This document shows, in pieces, positions 7,260 to 7,379 of a stretch of DNA of 7,379 nt (position 1 is its first letter; each line of letters begins with the position of its first letter). The DNA lies in contig WGFF01000332.1 in assembly GCA_015492355.1 (NCBI GenBank), positions 1-7,379 of the forward strand, in the 5' to 3' direction. The position numbers were made by a program, and so were the translations under genes. Source of the DNA: Deltaproteobacteria bacterium. Lineage in GTDB: Bacteria > Desulfobacterota > GWC2-55-46 > S146-73. The notes under the pieces were generated by a model. That model saw only the letters and a list, made by a program, of their open reading frames with translations. It ran no database searches and was not told where the DNA came from.

Positions 7260-7281
7260 TTCAGGGGACTTTGCCCCTGAA
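7260..7281. repeat. Perfect 8-bp inverted repeat in the operon leader
   Basis: TTCAGGGG (7260-7267) and CCCCTGAA (7274-7281) are exact inverted copies separated by a 6-nt loop, ACTTTG. It lies between the candidate promoter and the binding-protein start, beginning about 15 nt downstream of the proposed -10 box. It could be an operator for a dimeric repressor, an mRNA hairpin in the leader, or a copy of a dispersed GC-rich palindrome. No T-run follows on either strand, so a simple terminator is unlikely. The symmetry is directly seen; the function is not known. Confidence 0.75.
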
Positions 7282-7296
7282 ACCCCCATAAGCCCC

Positions 7297-7325
7297 TATA
7301 TAAACAGAAGGTAATGGGTCATCAA
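7297..7325 (-). promoter_or_regulatory. Candidate sigma-70-type promoter for the operon
   Basis: The minus strand reads TTGATG (7325-7320, like TTGACA), a 17-nt spacer, then TATATA (7302-7297, like TATAAT). Each box matches consensus at four of six positions and the spacing is ideal. A TG shortly upstream of the -10 could add extended -10 character. Transcription would start near 7290, giving a leader of roughly 110 nt to the ATG at 7181. It is the best candidate I see in the 198 nt upstream of the first operon gene, but short AT-rich matches like this occur by chance. Confidence 0.45.
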
Positions 7326-7379
7326 ATCGGACCTGAATTTTTATTGTGGGGAAAACACTGCGGGCTATTGCCCTTTTCT

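Noticed and set aside
7362..7377. Short GGGC-TATT-GCCC stem followed by TTTT on the plus strand, resembling a terminator
   Set aside because: The stem is only 4 bp and no plus-strand gene precedes it. The window ends two bases later, so its context cannot be judged.

Overview
The window is one compact accessory locus. It holds a six-gene minus-strand operon (about 7181 down to 943) facing a single plus-strand lipoprotein gene (32-856). In transcription order the operon encodes a family-1 sugar-binding lipoprotein, two MalF/MalG-type permeases, a MalK-type ATPase, trehalose-6-phosphate synthase (otsA) and trehalose-6-phosphate phosphatase (otsB). Junctions are very tight (gaps of 5, 23 and 9 nt and two 4-nt ATGA overlaps), so the genes are very probably co-transcribed and partly translationally coupled.

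The importer looks complete: binding protein, both membrane subunits and ATPase. As I remember the Thermococcus trehalose/maltose-binding protein (TMBP), the binding protein resembles it over most of its length, including the blocks PWYIDAGILYYR, WQGRQYEGL, NWPYAW and LGGWQLGI. OtsA transfers glucose from a nucleotide sugar to glucose-6-phosphate, and OtsB removes the phosphate to give trehalose. The operon therefore pairs trehalose (or related alpha-glucoside) uptake with trehalose synthesis. No trehalase, phosphorylase or TreT gene is present. This favours accumulation or recapture of a compatible solute over use of trehalose as food, which is an inference.

Region by region: 1-31 is only the upstream edge of the lipoprotein gene. 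32-856 is a lipoprotein with a YajG-like N-terminal part and a C-terminal PEGA domain. 857-942 is a short convergent spacer without a clear terminator. 943-7181 is the operon. 7182-7379 is the operon's leader and upstream region, with a candidate sigma-70-type promoter (7297-7325), a perfect 8-bp inverted repeat (7260-7281) and three evenly spaced G-tracts on the transcribed sense strand.

Organism: two lipoprotein signal peptides, one on a YajG-like protein, suggest a diderm bacterium. Coding strands are purine-rich with many AGG/AGA arginine and ATA isoleucine codons, which is common in thermophilic or deep-branching bacteria such as Nitrospirota, Thermodesulfobacteriota or Aquificota. This placement is a guess from style, not a phylogenetic result. 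All seven genes appear intact. I see no tRNA, rRNA, CRISPR, insertion sequence or phage material. I do not see a clearly new system; the most unusual points are the importer-otsAB gene order, the dyad in the leader and the YajG-PEGA architecture.
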